From: JAVJSU01 sp040219275
Lineage (GTDB): Bacteria > Chloroflexota > Anaerolineae > Aggregatilineales > Phototrophicaceae
Assembly: GCA_040219275.1 (NCBI GenBank)
Contig: JAVJSU010000008.1
Span: 1-12,493 of the forward strand
Direction of reading: 5' to 3'
DNA length: 12,493 nt
Shown: positions 12,357-12,493 of the stretch, piece after piece
Layout: each line of letters opens with the position of its first letter
Numbering within the stretch: the first letter of the stretch is position 1
Made by a program: the position numbers and the translations under genes
Notes under the pieces: generated by a model
Told to the model about the DNA's origin: nothing
What the model saw: only the letters and a program-made list of their open reading frames with translations
Database searches by the model: none

Positions 12357-12493
12357 CTAGCAACCGGACATCAAACAGAAGTTCGGTCTGAAGAGAATAG
12401 GAATGGGATCATCAAAGACGAATCGTCGTTCTAACCAATCCCAGCCGACGCGAAAAATACTCAAGTCGTGGCGGTCAGTGCGGTCAACCTCGG
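12357..12493 (-). CDS. C-terminal end of unidentified protein, possibly transposase (partial)
   Basis: A leftward frame enters from the right edge (first full codon 12489-12491) and stops at TAG, complement of 12357-12359, giving 44 residues. The stretch R-H-D-L-S-I-F-R-V-G-W-D-W-L, then F-D-D-P-I-P-I-L-F-R-P, has a balanced, protein-like composition. Its R-x-D-x-S-x-F-x-x-G-x-x-x-L pattern reminds me of the tail of IS4-type transposases, but this is a weak recollection from a short fragment. The opposite-strand frame from ATG 12403 is low in complexity and less convincing. It would lie upstream of the regulator in the same direction, about 200 bases away. Confidence 0.35.
   Translation of the reverse strand, partial: EVDRTDRHDLSIFRVGWDWLERRFVFDDPIPILFRPNFCLMSGC

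Noticed and set aside
12403..12493. Rightward frame from ATG 12403 to the window edge
   Set aside because: Low-complexity Ser/Arg/Lys sequence antisense to a more protein-like leftward frame; it cannot be judged from 30 codons.

Overview
The window looks like a piece of a bacterial chromosome that carries an acid-sugar (aldarate/aldonate) uptake and breakdown locus, with decayed mobile-element debris on its left side. The organism is probably a member of the Chloroflexota. This is inferred, not proven: the binding protein has a twin-arginine signal, a Pro/Thr-rich linker and no lipobox Cys; the permease is a single fused polypeptide; and there are FGE-sulfatase (SUMF1) and IS remnants. No rRNA, tRNA, CRISPR or phage genes were seen.

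Left part (1-1440): a graveyard. In order it holds the C-terminal end of an IS1-type transposase (2-133), a SUMF1 domain cut off directly after it (about 142-411), a leftward hypothetical reading frame whose end runs into the SUMF1 remnant (315-722), a fragment of a dead enolase-superfamily (mandelate racemase type) dehydratase with two in-frame stops (about 841-1140), and a fragment of an IS5/IS1182-like transposase (1147-1292). A palindrome and a promoter-like pair precede the first intact gene.

Centre left (1441-5730, rightward): a four-gene operon. It encodes a glucarate-dehydratase-type enzyme with all catalytic residues, a DapA/NAL-family lyase with its Schiff-base Lys, a second enolase-superfamily dehydratase of galactonate-dehydratase type, and an RraA-family aldolase/decarboxylase. 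A perfect 15-bp-stem terminator at 5771-5804 ends it and also serves the leftward transport operon.

Centre right (9315 to 5830, leftward): a family 1 solute-binding protein followed by a 653-residue protein that joins MalF-like and MalG-like permeases in one chain. A stable hairpin lies between the two genes. No ATPase gene is present.

Right (9762-12154): a third enolase-superfamily enzyme, divergent from the transport operon, then a convergent LacI-family regulator. A nearly identical 34-bp block built around the palindrome CTGAAANNTTTCAG sits in the divergent control region (9572-9605) and upstream of the regulator (12223-12256). It is the best candidate operator, tying transport, the third dehydratase and autoregulation together. 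The right edge holds the end of an unidentified leftward reading frame.

Proposed working model (inference): a sugar acid enters through the Tat-exported binding protein and fused permease, using an ATPase encoded elsewhere. Up to three different dehydratases convert epimeric acids to 2-keto-3-deoxy intermediates. The DapA-family and RraA-family enzymes then split or decarboxylate these towards central metabolism, and LacI de-repression responds to the substrate or an intermediate.
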